DNA of 64,000 bases from Nocardia harenae NBRC 108248 (GCF_001612885.1 NZ_BDBH01000007.1:124001-188000); one strand, 5' to 3'; shown: positions 18,501 through 26,324, counted from the first letter of the stretch. Program-made: numbers and translations. The notes: generated from the sequence alone by a model not told the origin.

Positions 18501-18541
18501 AACTGTGTATCGAATAAACTCAGTTTATAGAGTAAACAGTT
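18501..18541. promoter_or_regulatory. Nested palindromic operator between ABC operon and TetR gene
   Basis: Two inverted repeats share the same centre, 18521. The inner one is ATAAACT-c-AGTTTAT (18514-18528, perfect) and the outer one AACTGT (18501-18506) with ACAGTT (18536-18541). Two more matched pairs fall between. This A+T-rich island lies in the 93 bases between divergent genes, where a TetR protein would control both. Confidence 0.8.
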
Positions 18542-18574
18542 CTCTGGCGCAAGGGCGGCGATCGAGGAGGTGCG

Positions 18575-19294
18575 GTGGAGAAGCGGGATCCGGGCAGCGC
18601 CCTGCGGCTGCTGTGGGGCATGGAGGCGGCGGGTACGCGGGGGCCCAAGCGCGGGCTCTCGCTCGCCGGCATCGTGGACGGGGCCATCGCGGTGGCCGAC
18701 GCGGAGGGCTACGCGGCGCTCTCCATGAAGCGGGTGGCGGAGGAGCTCGGCTACACCGCCATGTCGCTCTACCGGTACGTGGACAGCAAGACCACGCTCA
18801 TCGAACTCATGTCGGACCGGGTGCTCGGGCTACCGCCCGCCTTCGACCCCGAGCTGAGCTGGCGGGACGGGCTGCGGAGGTGGGCGCTGCGCGAGTACGA
18901 GCTCATCGTCCGGCACCCGTGGTGGCTGGAGATCCCCATGACGACCCCGCCGCTCGGGCCCAACAACATGGCCTGGCTGGACTCCGGGCTGACCATCCTG
19001 GAGCGCACCGGGCTGCCCCCGGCGGTCCGGCTTCGGCTGGTGATGAACCTGACGCTCTTCGTGATCGGCCGCATGCGGCTCGGTCTGGAGCTGGGCCAGG
19101 CCGACGCCGACGGCGACCTCTTCGAGAGCGTCTTCGCCGCCCTCGACCCGCAGCGCTTTCCCGCGGTACTCGCCGCGGCCGCCGCGGGCGCCTTCGACGA
19201 CGACGAGATCGACTGGGCGCGCGCCGATTTCGAGTTCGGGCTGGACCGTACGCTGGACGGCTACGAGCAGTTCGTCCGCGGGCTGCGGCCCTGA
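18575..19294 (+). CDS. TetR-family regulator of the adjacent ABC exporter
   Basis: Regulator of 239 residues starting at GTG 18575, four bases after GAGGAGG. The helix-turn-helix is at about 28-75 (LSMKRVAEELGYTAMSLYRY, then VDSKTTLIELM). The C-terminal half (LRRWALREYELIVRHPWWLE, later IGRMRLGLELG) fits the TetR_C class of drug-sensing regulators. It diverges from the ABC operon across the palindrome at 18501-18541, so it most likely represses that operon and itself. It ends seven bases before the stop of bcp on the other strand. Confidence 0.93.
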   Translation: MEKRDPGSALRLLWGMEAAGTRGPKRGLSLAGIVDGAIAVADAEGYAALSMKRVAEELGYTAMSLYRYVDSKTTLIELMSDRVLGLPPAFDPELSWRDGLRRWALREYELIVRHPWWLEIPMTTPPLGPNNMAWLDSGLTILERTGLPPAVRLRLVMNLTLFVIGRMRLGLELGQADADGDLFESVFAALDPQRFPAVLAAAAAGAFDDDEIDWARADFEFGLDRTLDGYEQFVRGLRP

Positions 19295-19301
19295 CCCCGG
19301 C

Positions 19302-19772
19302 TCAGACCGAGAGGTCGCGCCGCAGCTTGGCCACGTGCCCGGTGGCGCGCACGTTGTACTGCGCGACCTCGATCTTGCCCGCCTCGTCCACCAGGAAGGT
19401 GGAGCGGATGACGCCGGTGACGGTCTTGCCGTACATGGTCTTCTCGCCGAAGGCGCCGTACGCCTGCAGCACCGAGCGGTCCGGGTCGGAGAGCAGCGGG
19501 AAGGTGAGCTGCTCGGCGTCGCGGAACTTGGCCAGCTTGGCTGGCTTGTCCGGGGAGATGCCGATGACCGCGATCCCGGCGCCGTCCAGTTCGGCCAGGT
19601 TGTCGCGGAAGTCGCAGGCCTGCTTGGTGCAGCCGGGGGTGCTCGCGGCGGGGTAGAAGTACACGATCACCTTGCGGCCGCGGTAGTCCTGCAGGGAAAC
19701 CGTTGCGCCGTCGGCGTCGGGCAGGCTGAAATCGGGGGCCGGGTCGCCGGGGGCGAGTCGCGTGTCGGTCAT
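19302..19772 (-). CDS. bcp: Thioredoxin-dependent thiol peroxidase (Bcp/PrxQ)
   Basis: Peroxiredoxin of 156 residues reducing hydroperoxides in the cytosol with electrons from thioredoxin. The peroxidatic cysteine lies in ASTPGCTKQACDF, with the resolving cysteine five residues later, the atypical 2-Cys arrangement of PrxQ enzymes. The AhpC/TSA fold runs from DFSLPDADG to STFLVDEAGKI. In M. tuberculosis bcp likewise lies near acpS and beside the small DUF3618 gene, as here. The start ATG at 19772 gives MTDTRLAPGDPAPDF, matching family N-termini. Confidence 0.95.
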   Translation of the reverse strand: MTDTRLAPGDPAPDFSLPDADGATVSLQDYRGRKVIVYFYPAASTPGCTKQACDFRDNLAELDGAGIAVIGISPDKPAKLAKFRDAEQLTFPLLSDPDRSVLQAYGAFGEKTMYGKTVTGVIRSTFLVDEAGKIEVAQYNVRATGHVAKLRRDLSV

Positions 19773-19881
19773 GCCGAGCACGGTAACCGAACCGCCCGAC
19801 ACCAGGGCTATGGCTACACTCGGGCGAGTTCCGCGGCTGCGGGGATTCCGCGGGCACATCGACCGACAGGAGGCGTGGAAC

Positions 19882-20103
19882 GTGGCAAGGGACACCGAGC
19901 GGATCGAGCGTGACATCGAGGCCGCGCGCACGCGGCTGGCCGGCACGCTGGACGAGCTCGCGGTGCGGGCCGATCCGCAGCGGATCGCGGGCGACACCAA
20001 GAACCTGGTGCTGGCCAAGCTGAACGAGCCCAAGGTCAAGTACAGCCTGATCGGCGCGGGCGCCGTCGTGGTCGGCCTGGTCCTGGTCAAGCTCTTCCGC
20101 TGA
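19882..20103 (+). CDS. DUF3618 small membrane protein
   Basis: Protein of 73 residues. GTG 19882 follows AGGAGG by 8 bases. An N-terminal amphipathic, highly charged helix (ERIERDIEAARTRLAGTLDEL) precedes a single C-terminal transmembrane segment (LIGAGAVVVGLVLVKLF). This is the DUF3618 pattern; the gene is divergent from bcp as in mycobacteria (Rv2520c/Rv2521). The function is unknown; the helix suggests oligomerisation at the membrane. A strong terminator follows directly. Confidence 0.9.
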   Translation: MARDTERIERDIEAARTRLAGTLDELAVRADPQRIAGDTKNLVLAKLNEPKVKYSLIGAGAVVVGLVLVKLFR

Positions 20104-20115
20104 CCCACTGGAGAC

Positions 20116-20150
20116 GACGACCCCCGGTGCGCATCGCACCGGGGGTCGTC
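20116..20150. terminator. Strong terminator between DUF3618 and excalibur genes
   Basis: A perfect 16-bp stem (GACGACCCCCGGTGCG and its complement) has a 3-base loop. It is placed to serve both converging genes. Confidence 0.92.
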
Positions 20151-20164
20151 GGGTTCCGGGTCGC

Positions 20165-20458
20165 TCAGACCGTCGGGCAGGCGAAGCCGTCGCCGTCCGG
20201 GTCCAGGTGCGGGCCGTAGCCCGGTTCCCCGCGGAACAGCGGCGCGCGCCCGGCGGCCTTGGCATCCTCGCAGTTGGCGAAGGCGCCGCCCGCGGAGCCG
20301 GTCTGGGTCAGACCGGCCGAGCCGGTGAGCCCGACCCCGGCGTCGATGGCGGAGGACCCGGTTCCGGCGGAACCGGTGGGCACGGCATGGGCGGCCGGAG
20401 CCGCGAGGAGCGTAAGCCCCGCGGCGGCAGCGCTGACGGTGAGCCGGCGAACGTTCAT
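20165..20458 (-). CDS. Secreted excalibur-domain protein
   Basis: Small exported protein of 97 residues. The signal peptide ends near AAHA-VP. A Gly/Ser/Thr-rich linker (TGSAGTGSSAIDAG, GLTGSAGLTQTGSAGG) leads to a C-terminal excalibur module (NCEDAKAAGRAPL, then DPDGDGFACP). The DxDxDG loop binds calcium in this family and the two Cys probably form a disulphide. AGAGGAAT precedes the ATG. A perfect 8-bp stem (GCGGCGTC/GACGCCGC) lies at 20487-20509 in its leader. The role is unknown; excalibur domains occur on surface proteins. It is similar in style to the secreted protein at 26325. Confidence 0.88.
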   Translation of the reverse strand: MNVRRLTVSAAAAGLTLLAAPAAHAVPTGSAGTGSSAIDAGVGLTGSAGLTQTGSAGGAFANCEDAKAAGRAPLFRGEPGYGPHLDPDGDGFACPTV

Positions 20459-20621
20459 GTATTCCTCTGTGGTGTGCTGCGGTGGAGCGGCGTCCGAATG
20501 AGACGCCGCCCCCACTGTCGTGAGCCCTCGCCGCGTTGTCAACCGAGCCGCCGGTCGGCCGCGGCGTCGAGGCGCCGCCGATGAATTCCGCCGGAACAAT
20601 CCGGTGTGATACTCCTTCGAC

Positions 20622-22682
20622 ATGCACGACGATCGACCACCGGCGCAGCGCTATCGGCACGACCTGGACGGGCTGCGCGGGGTGGCGATCGCCTTGGTGG
20701 TGGTCTTCCACGTGTGGTTCGGCCGGGTCTCCGGTGGTGTCGACGTGTTTCTGGTGCTCTCCGGCTTCTTCTTCACCGCCATGCTGCTGCGCCGCGGCGC
20801 GGGCGGCGGGGTCTCGGTGCCCGCGGTCGTCGTGCGCACCCTGCGCCGGTTGCTGCCCGCGCTGCTGGTGGTGCTGACCTCGGTGGCGGCCTGGGCGGTG
20901 GCGACGCTGCCCTACACCCAGTGGACCGAGCTCTCCCGCCAGGTGCTCGCCTCGGCGCTCTACTACCAGAACTGGCAACTGGCCAGCGCCGCCGCCGATT
21001 ACCTCGCCGCCGACCCGTCGGTGAGCCCGCTGCAGCACCTCTGGTCGATGGCCGTGCAGGGCCAGTTCTACCTGGCGGTGCTGCTGCTGATCGCGTTCGT
21101 CGCGCTGGTCTGCCGCCGGGTGCTGCGCCGCCCGCGGCTGCTCCGGCCCGCGGTCGGGGTGCTGGTGGCGGCCGGGGCGGCGGCGTCGTTCTGGTACGCG
21201 GCCACCCGGCCCGCCGTCGAGCAGGACTGGACCTATTACGACAGCGCCGCCAGGGCGTGGGAGCTGCTGGCGGGCGCGCTGCTCGCGGTGCTGCTGGCCT
21301 CGGTCTCGCTGCCCGCGGGCCGGGTGGCCCGGTTCGTGCGCGGAGCGCTCGCGCTCGGCGGGCTGGCGGCGGTGCTCGCCTGCGGCGTGCTCTTCGACGG
21401 GGCGCAGCGGTTCCCCGGCCCCGCGGCGCTCTTCCCGGTGCTCGCCACCGTGGCGCTGATCGTGGCCGGGGCGGGGGAGCGGCCGCCCGCGGTCTCCCGG
21501 CTGCTGGCGAGCTGGCCCTTCGTCGAGCTCGGCGCCATCGCCTACGCGCTCTACCTGTGGCACTGGCCGCTGCTCATCGGCGCGCTCATCTACACCCGCT
21601 CGGGCGGCGCCGGGCTCGGCAGCGGGCTGGTGGTGGTCGGGCTGGCGCTGCTGCTCGCGGTGCTCACCAGGCACGGCATCGAGGAGCCGCTGCGGCAGCG
21701 CTCCGGGCGGCAGGCGGGCCGGGCTCCGGTGCTGGTGCGGCGCGGCATCGGCGCTGCGGTGGCGCTGGCCGGGATCACCGCGCTCGGCGCCGCCTGGTTC
21801 TGGCAGGCCGTGCTCTTCGACAACGAAAGGCCGCTCAGCGCACTGGATCCCGTGGTCTACCCGGGTGCGGACGCGCTCGTCGCCGGAGTCTCGGCGCCGC
21901 CGGCCGCGGTCCGGCCGTCGATGCTGGAGGCCCCGCGCGACGTGCCCGCGTCGACCACCGACGGCTGCATCTCGGACTGGCACACCACCGCCGTCGTCAC
22001 CTGCGACTACGGCGACCCGGACGGCGAGCGCGCCATCGCCGTCGTCGGCAATTCGCACGCCGAGCACTGGCTCACCGCGCTGGACGCCATCGGCCGCGCG
22101 CACGGCGTCCGGATCGCGGTCTACCTCAAGATGGGCTGCTCGCTGAACCTGCGCGAGGACTCGCTCTACCGCGGCGAGCCGATCTCGGACTGTCGCGACT
22201 GGTCCCGCGCGGTGCTCGACCAGCTCGCCGTCGACCGCCCGGACTGGGTCTTCACCACCGCCACCGCCCCCGTCTGGCCGGTCGGCGGCGACGAGGTGCC
22301 GCAGGGCTTCGTCGAGGTGTGGGGCGCGCTGGCCGAGCGCGACCTGCGCGTGCTCGCGGTGCGCGACACCCCCTGGCTGCGCACCGCCTACGGCCGCTAC
22401 CGCGCCGTCGACTGCCTGGCCGCCGGCGGCACCGCGGAGAGCTGCGGCATGCTGCGCGCCGATGCCCTCGCCCCGGTCAATCCGGCGCTCGAACCCGCCG
22501 CGGCCTTCCCGAACGTGCACCTGCTCGACCTGAGCGACGCGGTCTGCGGGCCGCGGGTGTGCCGGGTGGTCGAGGGCAATGTGCTCGTGTACCACGACGA
22601 GCACCACCTGACCGCCAGCTACGTCCGCACCCTCACCCCGGAGCTGGAGCGGCAGATCGGCGCCGGCACCGGGTGGTGGTGA
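20622..22682 (+). CDS. Acyltransferase-3 / SGNH fusion membrane O-acyltransferase (OafA-like)
   Basis: Integral membrane protein of 686 residues predicted to O-acylate an envelope glycan or lipid. The N-terminal acyltransferase-3 domain (about 1-400) begins RHDLDGLRGVAIALVVVFH, with the family's catalytic-region His and Arg, and contains some ten membrane helices. A final helix near 390 leads to a C-terminal SGNH domain (about 440-686) opening AIAVVGNSHAEHW, whose Gly-Asn-Ser takes the place of Gly-Asp-Ser, and ending with the DEHH pair (YHDEHHLTASYV). This is the OafA/OatA fusion layout, in which the SGNH domain receives the acyl group outside the cell. A MarR-type gene follows 18 bases later. 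The acceptor substrate is unknown. Confidence 0.93.
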   Translation: MHDDRPPAQRYRHDLDGLRGVAIALVVVFHVWFGRVSGGVDVFLVLSGFFFTAMLLRRGAGGGVSVPAVVVRTLRRLLPALLVVLTSVAAWAVATLPYTQWTELSRQVLASALYYQNWQLASAAADYLAADPSVSPLQHLWSMAVQGQFYLAVLLLIAFVALVCRRVLRRPRLLRPAVGVLVAAGAAASFWYAATRPAVEQDWTYYDSAARAWELLAGALLAVLLASVSLPAGRVARFVRGALALGGLAAVLACGVLFDGAQRFPGPAALFPVLATVALIVAGAGERPPAVSRLLASWPFVELGAIAYALYLWHWPLLIGALIYTRSGGAGLGSGLVVVGLALLLAVLTRHGIEEPLRQRSGRQAGRAPVLVRRGIGAAVALAGITALGAAWFWQAVLFDNERPLSALDPVVYPGADALVAGVSAPPAAVRPSMLEAPRDVPASTTDGCISDWHTTAVVTCDYGDPDGERAIAVVGNSHAEHWLTALDAIGRAHGVRIAVYLKMGCSLNLREDSLYRGEPISDCRDWSRAVLDQLAVDRPDWVFTTATAPVWPVGGDEVPQGFVEVWGALAERDLRVLAVRDTPWLRTAYGRYRAVDCLAAGGTAESCGMLRADALAPVNPALEPAAAFPNVHLLDLSDAVCGPRVCRVVEGNVLVYHDEHHLTASYVRTLTPELERQIGAGTGWW

Positions 22683-22700
22683 GCGCTCTAGGATGCGGGG

Positions 22701-23156
22701 ATGGTCCGATGGCTCTCCGATGACGAACAGATCACCTGGCAGGCCTTCATCCGGCTGAATCAGCGGCTGGACGCGGCCATCGCGCAGGGGCTGGCGAGGC
22801 ACGGATTGTCCACGCCGGATTACGAACTCATGGTCGCGCTCTCCGCCGCGCCCGAGGGCGCGCTGCGCGCCAAGGACCTGGCGGCCGAGGTGTGCTGGGA
22901 GAAGAGCAGGCTCTCCAAGCACCTGGCCCGGATGGCCGGGCGCGGGCTGGTGGAGCGCAAGCCGGTGGCCGACGACGCTCGCGGCGTGCTGGTGGTCCTC
23001 ACCGAGCAGGGCCGGAGCACGCTGGAGCGGGCCGCCCCGAGCCACGTCGAGCTGGTGCGCAGGCTCTTCGTGGACGCGCTCAGCGCCGACGAGGCGCGCT
23101 CGCTGCGCTCGCTGGCCGCCAAGGTGGTGGCCCGCTCGGAGGCCGAGGTGCTGTGA
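22701..23156 (+). CDS. MarR-family transcriptional regulator
   Basis: Winged-helix regulator of 151 residues: LSTPDYELMVALSAAP and LRAKDLAAEVCWEKSRLSKH form the helix-turn-helix, and the wing is LVERKPVADDARGVLVVLT. This matches MarR proteins fully in length and layout. It follows the acyltransferase gene by 18 bases on the same strand and may be in its operon. Ligand and targets are not evident; a Cys in the recognition-helix region (EVCWEKS) could allow redox sensing, but this is speculation. Confidence 0.92.
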   Translation: MVRWLSDDEQITWQAFIRLNQRLDAAIAQGLARHGLSTPDYELMVALSAAPEGALRAKDLAAEVCWEKSRLSKHLARMAGRGLVERKPVADDARGVLVVLTEQGRSTLERAAPSHVELVRRLFVDALSADEARSLRSLAAKVVARSEAEVL

Positions 23157-23159
23157 TCC

Positions 23160-23474
23160 TCAGTTCCACGGCGTCACCGGTGGTTTGACCCACATCAGCT
23201 TCTCGTCGGCATGCGGTCGTCGGGCCGCCAGGTGGCCGGGGTTGCGGGCCGCCCAGGCGGCCTTCTCGGCCAGCAGCTCGGCGACTACGTCCCAGGTCTC
23301 GTCGGTGCTCGGCGGGTTGGTGCCCGCCGCCCGGGCCAGCTTGCGGCGCGCGGCCGGGGTGAAGGCTCGGAGCTCGGCCGCGTCGATATCGCGGTCCCAC
23401 AGGTAGGTGGCGAGCGCGCGGGCCTTCTCCGCCCGGCTGCGGGCGGCGTGGTCGTTGTGCGTGTAGTCGGGCAT
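23160..23474 (-). CDS. Conserved hypothetical protein
   Basis: Protein of 104 residues, soluble, with Arg/Ala-rich helices (RSRAEKARALATYLWDR, FTPAARRKLARAAG) and a Trp-containing C-terminus (WVKPPVTPWN). I do not recognise a named family, although the composition is that of a genuine small actinobacterial protein. Only three bases separate its stop from the stop of the MarR gene on the other strand. It lies downstream of the transglycosylase gene on the same strand, 28 bases away, and could be co-transcribed with it. Confidence 0.65.
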   Translation of the reverse strand: MPDYTHNDHAARSRAEKARALATYLWDRDIDAAELRAFTPAARRKLARAAGTNPPSTDETWDVVAELLAEKAAWAARNPGHLAARRPHADEKLMWVKPPVTPWN

Positions 23475-23502
23475 CGCGGACAGTATGGCGAGCCCCGCCG
23501 AC

Positions 23503-24126
23503 TCAGTACGCGCCGTGCACGTTGTCCATCGAGCCGTAGGTGTGCGCCGCGTAGTTGCAGGCGGCGACGATATTGGCGACCGGATCCCAGACATCGAACG
23601 GTGTACCCGCGACATGGAACTTGGCGAAGGTGGGGTCGATCACCTGGAGCAGCCCCTTCGACGGGATGCCGGCCGCGGCGTTCGAGTCGTAGAGGTTGAT
23701 CGCCCGCGGGTTGCCGGTCGACTCGCGCATGATGTTGCGGTGGATCGACTCGTAGCTGCCCGGGATGCCGTTGGCGTGCATGATGTCGAGCGCCTGGCTG
23801 ATCCAGCCGTGCAGGTTGTCCGGGTAGAAGGCGGTCGCCGCCCGCATCTCGGCCTGCTCCACCAGGGGAGCGGCAGCCGGTAGCGCGGCGACCGCGTCCA
23901 CGGCCGCGGGCTCGGCGGCGGGCTGGTCGGCCGGCTGGGCAGCCCGCGCCTGCTCAGCGGTGGGCTGCTGGTCGGCGATCAGGGCGATGCGCGACGGCAC
24001 GCTGTTGTCGGCCACCGAGACGGCGGACGATGCGCAGACGGCGACCACGCCGGCGGCCGCGACCGCGCCGGTGATGCTCTCGCGCAGGGTGGGGCGCCGG
24101 AGGGTGGACAAACGTGAGTCGGGCAT
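23503..24126 (-). CDS. Secreted lytic transglycosylase (SLT domain)
   Basis: Exported peptidoglycan-cleaving enzyme of 207 residues. A signal segment (ITGAVAAAGVVAVCASSAVSV) is followed by an Ala/Pro/Gln-rich linker to about residue 105 and then a compact SLT domain. The catalytic Glu is in RNIMRESTGNPRAIN, followed by SKGLLQVIDPTF (the Gly-Leu-Leu-Gln strand) and a final helix with ACNYAAHTYGS. This resembles the resuscitation-promoting/transglycosylase class of actinobacteria. It has a leader of several hundred bases containing a foldable segment (24166-24267) and a direct-repeat array (24333-24365), suggesting controlled expression. The protein ends right after the domain (NVHGAY). Confidence 0.92.
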   Translation of the reverse strand: MPDSRLSTLRRPTLRESITGAVAAAGVVAVCASSAVSVADNSVPSRIALIADQQPTAEQARAAQPADQPAAEPAAVDAVAALPAAAPLVEQAEMRAATAFYPDNLHGWISQALDIMHANGIPGSYESIHRNIMRESTGNPRAINLYDSNAAAGIPSKGLLQVIDPTFAKFHVAGTPFDVWDPVANIVAACNYAAHTYGSMDNVHGAY

Positions 24127-24165
24127 GCGAATTCGATTCCTTGCTTCGGTCGGTGACGTTCCCCC

Positions 24166-24267
24166 AACCCGATTCCGGGCAGCACCGATCGACCGGCCGC
24201 TCGGCCGGCTGTGCGATCGTGGTGCGGGGGTTTCCGGTGTCTCCGGACGATGTGCTCTTGTCGGGTT
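24166..24267 (-). other. Structured leader RNA candidate upstream of the transglycosylase
   Basis: On the minus strand a 7-bp outer stem (AACCCGA with TCGGGTT) closes about 100 bases. Inside are a CGATCG/CGATCG plus GCAC/GTGC stem with a 2-base bulge, capped by the perfect hairpin CCGGCCG/CGGCCGG. The element ends 40 bases before the start codon. Parts (AACCCGACA, GTCCGGAG, GGGGGAAC) recall the c-di-AMP (ydaO) riboswitch, which precedes such genes in actinobacteria, but the order of blocks does not fit the consensus. I therefore call it only a structured leader. Confidence 0.4.
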
Positions 24268-24332
24268 CTGTTGTGGGGGACCTACGTCCCACTCCTTCTC
24301 GAACGGGAGCGCGGCCGCTCGGGCCAGATTGC

Positions 24333-24365
24333 AGAATGGTCACGGAAGGTTAACGGAAGGTGAAC
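24333..24365. promoter_or_regulatory. Three 11-bp direct repeats (Pho-box / MtrA-box-like)
   Basis: Three abutting 11-mers read on the plus strand as AGAATGGTCAC, GGAAGGTTAAC and GGAAGGTGAAC. On the minus strand they are GTTCACCTTCC, GTTAACCTTCC and GTGACCATTCT. An 11-bp period with GTTCACC cores is the layout of PhoP boxes in Streptomyces; GTnAC elements spaced by 11 are also how MtrA boxes are built. The array lies about 205 bases upstream of the transglycosylase start. Binding by an OmpR-type response regulator is inference. Confidence 0.6.
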
Positions 24366-24523
24366 GGAATCCGTCTCGGGGGTGCTGCGGCACGGTCTAA
24401 TCCAGCACCCCGTGCCGGAAATCGTGCCGTGACCGGGGTGGATGGAAGTAAACTCCTTGTGCGTAGCGTCACAGAATTACAACGGTGACGCTTCGCGTTC
24501 AGCTCGTTCGAGCCAGCCGATCG

Positions 24524-24740
24524 CTACCCCGCGTCCTTGTCTGCTCGGCAACCCGGGCGCACCTGCCGCTTTCCGCTGACGGAGATATCGCCGAGCACCC
24601 AGACCCGATCGCCGGGCCCGGCGAGTGCGTCCCGGTGGCGCGCGAGTTCCTCGTCGTGTGCTTGAATGTCGAGGAATCCCCCGCAGACCGGAGAGAAGAC
24701 GATGGCCGATATGTAGATCACATCGGCCTGGAGAGTTGAA
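24524..24740 (-). pseudogene. Metallophosphoesterase remnant, frameshifted
   Basis: On the minus strand, DLHIGHRLLSGLRGI (from about 24719 down) is the metal-binding first block of calcineurin-like phosphoesterases. The frame then shifts, and HDEELARHRDALAGPGDRVW followed by VLGDIS continues the same family to the second metal block near 24585. The rest of the enzyme is missing and the frame closes at 24524. The fragment begins directly at the 3' end of tRNA-Lys, so it is probably left over from an element or rearrangement at that tRNA. No functional product is expected. Confidence 0.65.
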
Positions 24741-24746
24741 ATGTGG

Positions 24747-24819
<73 letters not shown>

Positions 24820-25047
24820 GTGCTCCGCTGTGTTCCGGTGCGAGAGAGACCTTAACAGGCCGGGGGCGGGAAAGTGAAATCGGTATCCGGCGTCCCCGCA
24901 CGCCCACCGTGACCTGCTGTTAACGCTTTCGCGGCCGCCCGCGATCCGCAGGGAGGTGCCGGACGAGAACGGGGCCGGGTCCAGCACGGGCCGGCCCCGT
25001 TTTGCTGGCAGAATGACAGAAGAGGTCATCGGGAACGGGGTTTGACA

Positions 25048-26262
25048 ATGAGAGTTGATCGAGGGCGGCGGCGGCCGGGGTGGAAGAGCGCGTCCGTGCC
25101 CCTGGTGGTGCTGTCGGTACTGGCGCTGGCGCTGTCGGCGTGCTCGACCTCGTCGGGCGTCGAGGCGGACAGCGTTGCCATCGACCGCAACCCCATCACC
25201 GAGCTGATCAAACCCAAGCTGGTGTCCCCGGTGAAGGACGGTGACAAGGGCGTCTCGCCGGCCATGCCGATGACCTTCCAGGTCAACGACGGCAAGTTCA
25301 CCGAGGTGACCCTGCTGAACAACCAGGGCAAGCCGGTGAACGGCACGCTCTCCCCGGACGGCCGCACCTGGCAGACCGCCGAGGTGCTCGGCTACGGCCG
25401 CACCTACACCATGCAGGCCAAGGCGATCGGGCTCGGCGGGGCGCAGAGCGCTGCTGTGAGCTTCACCACCAGCTCGCCGGACAGCCAGACCAAGCCGTAC
25501 CTGAATGTCGCCGAGGACGCGGTGGTCGGCATCGGGCAGCCGGTGGCGATCCAGTTCGACGAGAACATCCCGGACCGCAGGGCCGCGCAGGACGCCATCA
25601 CCGTCACCACCACCCCGCCGGTGGAGGGCGCCTTCTACTGGGTGAACAACCGCGAGGTGCGCTGGCGGCCGGAGCACTTCTGGGCGCCGGGCACCAAGGT
25701 GGAGGTCAAGGTTAATGTGTACGGCCGCGATCTCGGCGACGGGCTCTTCGGCCAGGAGGACGCGACCACGCACTTCACCATCGGCGACGCCGTGATCTTC
25801 ACCGCCGACGACAACACCAAGCAGGTGGTGGTGGAGCGCAACGGCGAGGTGATCCGCACCATGCCGACCTCGATGGGCAAGAGCAGCACCCCGACCGACA
25901 ACGGGGTCTACATCCTGGCCGACCGGCACGAGCACATCATCATGGACTCCTCCACCTACGGCGTGGCGGTGAACTCGTCGGATGGCTACCGCACCCCGGT
26001 GGACTGGGCCACCCGGATGTCCTACAGCGGCATCTTCTTCCACTCGGCGCCGTGGTCGGTGGGGCAGCAGGGCTACTCGAACACCAGCCACGGCTGCCTG
26101 AACCTGAGCCCGGAGAACGCCCGCTGGGTGTACGAGAACGCCAAGCTCGGCGATATCGCCATCGTCAAGAACACCGTGGGCGGCACGCTCTCGCCGGTGG
26201 ACGGCCTCGGCGACTGGAACATGCCGTGGGAGCAGTGGAAGGCGGGGAACGCCGACGTCTGA
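25048..26262 (+). CDS. L,D-transpeptidase, lipoprotein
   Basis: Cell-wall enzyme of 404 residues forming 3-3 cross-links between meso-diaminopimelate residues of peptidoglycan, acting outside the membrane. ATG 25048 has GGGG at a proper distance. The lipobox LALSAC follows a hydrophobic core. Two Ig-like domains fill about 50-250 (the first with SPAMPMTFQVNDGKF, the second with PVAIQFDENIPD). The YkuD catalytic domain then runs to the end. The active-site signature is complete: His332, then TSHGCLNLS with His348 and Cys350. The layout equals mycobacterial LdtMt2-type enzymes, which are insensitive to most penicillins but inhibited by carbapenems. It is monocistronic, closed by a strong terminator. 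Confidence 0.96.
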   Translation: MRVDRGRRRPGWKSASVPLVVLSVLALALSACSTSSGVEADSVAIDRNPITELIKPKLVSPVKDGDKGVSPAMPMTFQVNDGKFTEVTLLNNQGKPVNGTLSPDGRTWQTAEVLGYGRTYTMQAKAIGLGGAQSAAVSFTTSSPDSQTKPYLNVAEDAVVGIGQPVAIQFDENIPDRRAAQDAITVTTTPPVEGAFYWVNNREVRWRPEHFWAPGTKVEVKVNVYGRDLGDGLFGQEDATTHFTIGDAVIFTADDNTKQVVVERNGEVIRTMPTSMGKSSTPTDNGVYILADRHEHIIMDSSTYGVAVNSSDGYRTPVDWATRMSYSGIFFHSAPWSVGQQGYSNTSHGCLNLSPENARWVYENAKLGDIAIVKNTVGGTLSPVDGLGDWNMPWEQWKAGNADV

Positions 26263-26276
26263 CCCGCACCCCCCGA

Positions 26277-26312
26277 CGCGAAAGGCCCCCGGAATTCCGG
26301 GGGCCTTTCGCG
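26277..26312. terminator. Terminator after the L,D-transpeptidase gene
   Basis: A perfect 16-bp stem, CGCGAAAGGCCCCCGG with its complement, has an AATT loop. The A and T tracts in the arms let it work in both directions, also for the converging gene at 26325. Confidence 0.93.
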
Positions 26313-26324
26313 TGGCCGGGTGGC

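Noticed and set aside
16752..19294. Self-resistance genes of an antibiotic cluster
   Set aside because: The DrrAB-like exporter stands alone with its regulator; no synthase or tailoring genes are near. FAS and AcpS are primary metabolism.
24166..24267. c-di-AMP (ydaO) riboswitch
   Set aside because: Fragments such as AACCCGACA and GGGGGAAC occur, but the first half of the consensus is absent upstream and the block order is wrong. Kept only as a structured leader.
24485..24739. Plus-strand open frame of 84 codons
   Set aside because: It is antisense to the phosphoesterase remnant and has no ribosome binding site or recognisable motif.
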